Source of the DNA: Pholis gunnellus
Taxonomy: Eukaryota > Chordata > Actinopteri > Perciformes > Pholidae
Direction: 5' to 3'
DNA length: 64,000 bases
Assembly (NCBI GenBank): GCA_910591455.2
Contig: OU342822.1
Span: 11,265,016-11,329,015 of the forward strand
Both the position numbers and the translations under genes were made by a program. Of the stretch, positions 63,100 through 64,000 are shown in pieces. Positions within the stretch are counted from its first letter, which is position 1, and each line of letters opens with the position of its first letter. The notes beneath the pieces were generated by a model. That model did not search any database. It was not told where the DNA came from and worked only from the letters and a program-made list of their open reading frames with translations.

Positions 63100-63139
<40 letters not shown>
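63100..63139 (+). repeat. CA microsatellite at right edge of unit D
   Basis: Pure CA run. Similarity to unit C extends to this run and stops after it, so it is the inferred right breakpoint of the duplicated unit. Confidence 0.95.
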
Positions 63140-63141
<2 letters not shown>

Positions 63142-64000
63142 TAACACCAAAACATAGTCAGCCCTTTGTATTCACAGCATCGGCCTCACCGTGTAGAGCG
63201 ACAAGTGTCAGAGAAAGAAAAAAACTAAAAGTGTTCTGGCCACCAGCTGCAGGCAAAAGTGCTGAGCTAATTTCCACACAGAAATTAATTATTGAGTTGA
63301 ATGTTCCTCATTTATAAATCTTACAGGTAATTCATTTACTTTGATTCTGAAATGGGCCCGGTGCAGCCATACACGGCGTAATAAGATACGTTGGAGATAA
63401 GATTCTCTTTTTATAATAATTTCACACTCGCCTTTTGGGAACGCTGAAAGAGACTTTGTAGTTACTGATGCTGCTGAGGCTCTCCCAGAACAAGATCTTT
63501 TTTTTCAATTGCCACTTTGGTATTCTCTCCACATGCTTTCGTACAATGTAGGCTGAAGAAAAAGCTGTGAAATGTCCACTTCAAATGTAAAATGTAACAG
63601 CTTAGTTGCGTGGCATGAACAAGTGAACTTAGTTTTGAATTTGCAAGCTGAGCTATGGTTGGCTAACATACTTCTTTTCCCTCAGTTACAGTTGCTCCTA
63701 AAAAGAGCTAATTTTGCACTCTTCCATGGAAATGGCGCTATACGTATATGATCTTATTTAGCCGTCCCCGTTACAAATGCTCACTCAAGCAATGAGTCAT
63801 CACATCTGCCATTCCATCAATGCTAATTGAGTTTGGTAATTGTGTCTCATTCATACAACGTCCCAGGAAGAACTTCAACAGAGGGAAAATTAACTGTGAA
63901 ATATAGTGTGTATATATACAGTGTTTTAATTTTGATGACCATAGTTGTTCTGCGGCTGTGAGACATTATCACTGCCATCTTTAGACCGCTGTGCCAGAAG

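Larger units (their letters stand above)
29968..63139. repeat. Segmental duplication unit D (~33 kb, longest)
   Basis: It carries the same order as the other units (upstream segment, WxxW gene, receptor exon 1 region) plus segments missing from one or more of A-C: 30367-31190, 31245-37030, 37877-39030, 39298-41690 and 52845-58185. The upstream segment in turn has deletions inside the DIRS remnant. The simplest reading is that D keeps the ancestral layout and A-C were shortened by internal deletions. Insertion into D is the alternative for each segment. Confidence 0.65.
60836..64000 (+). other. grik2: Probable intron 1 of the grik2-like gene (continues past window)
   Basis: It begins with a good donor, and no matching second exon (expected to start in GIFEY-like sequence) is seen before the end. 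Up to about 63139 it matches unit C. After that it is single-copy within the window. It contains the unknown conserved frame 61882-62205 and a ~230-bp block (62885-63100) nearly unchanged from 29669-29885. Confidence 0.55.

Overview
The window looks like teleost (probably percomorph) nuclear DNA. It has short GT-AG exons in long AT-rich introns, many CA, GA, GAT and CT microsatellites, a hAT-type element with a clean target-site duplication, and decayed DIRS-like retroelement pieces. No prokaryotic gene layout, rRNA, tRNA or CRISPR array was seen.

The main content is a tandem array of four copies of one secreted-protein gene, all on the + strand. I call them A (exons 378-5028), B (11365-13404), C (19725-24557) and D (43017-51559). 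Exons were rebuilt by hand from splice signals and reading phase. Each copy has a TATA box, a short non-coding first exon, a signal peptide split over two exons (MINL + FSVAILAGFFFG), two or three small Pro/Gln-rich linker exons, and then cysteine-rich modules of about 95 residues, each encoded by two exons. The module motifs (CWTDWFDRD.PSG.GDWE, IC, GFVCRNRDQ, C.DYRVRF.C, C) match the WxxW domain known from gel-forming mucins and cartilage intermediate layer protein. Module number differs: A has 3, B has 1, C has 3 and D has 6. In D the modules recur every ~1.29 kb, and each long intron carries its own GAT microsatellite.

The array also carries the promoter and first coding exon of a kainate glutamate receptor gene (grik2-like). 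The copy in unit D (60712-60835) is open and has a good donor. The copy in unit C (26997-27116) is frameshifted. Units A and B have lost it. Similarity between units starts and stops at CA microsatellites. This suggests the units run: A up to ~7373, B 7374-15727, C 15728-29967, D 29968-63139. Unit D (~33 kb) is the longest and holds every segment missing elsewhere, so A-C look like shrunken derivatives. After ~63140 the sequence is single-copy and is probably intron 1 of the receptor gene.

The rest is intergenic or intronic. It includes DIRS-like reverse transcriptase/RNase H remnants (8755-9640, 17109-17995, 37452-37680), a 1.27-kb hAT-type element (31810-33078), a MITE-like element (39711-40088), a possible piggyBac zinc-ribbon remnant (28019-28297), a perfect 19-bp hairpin (36385-36436), a 33-nt C run (29900-29932) and many microsatellites. 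The array's function is unknown. A role in mucus or extracellular matrix is inferred from domain family only.
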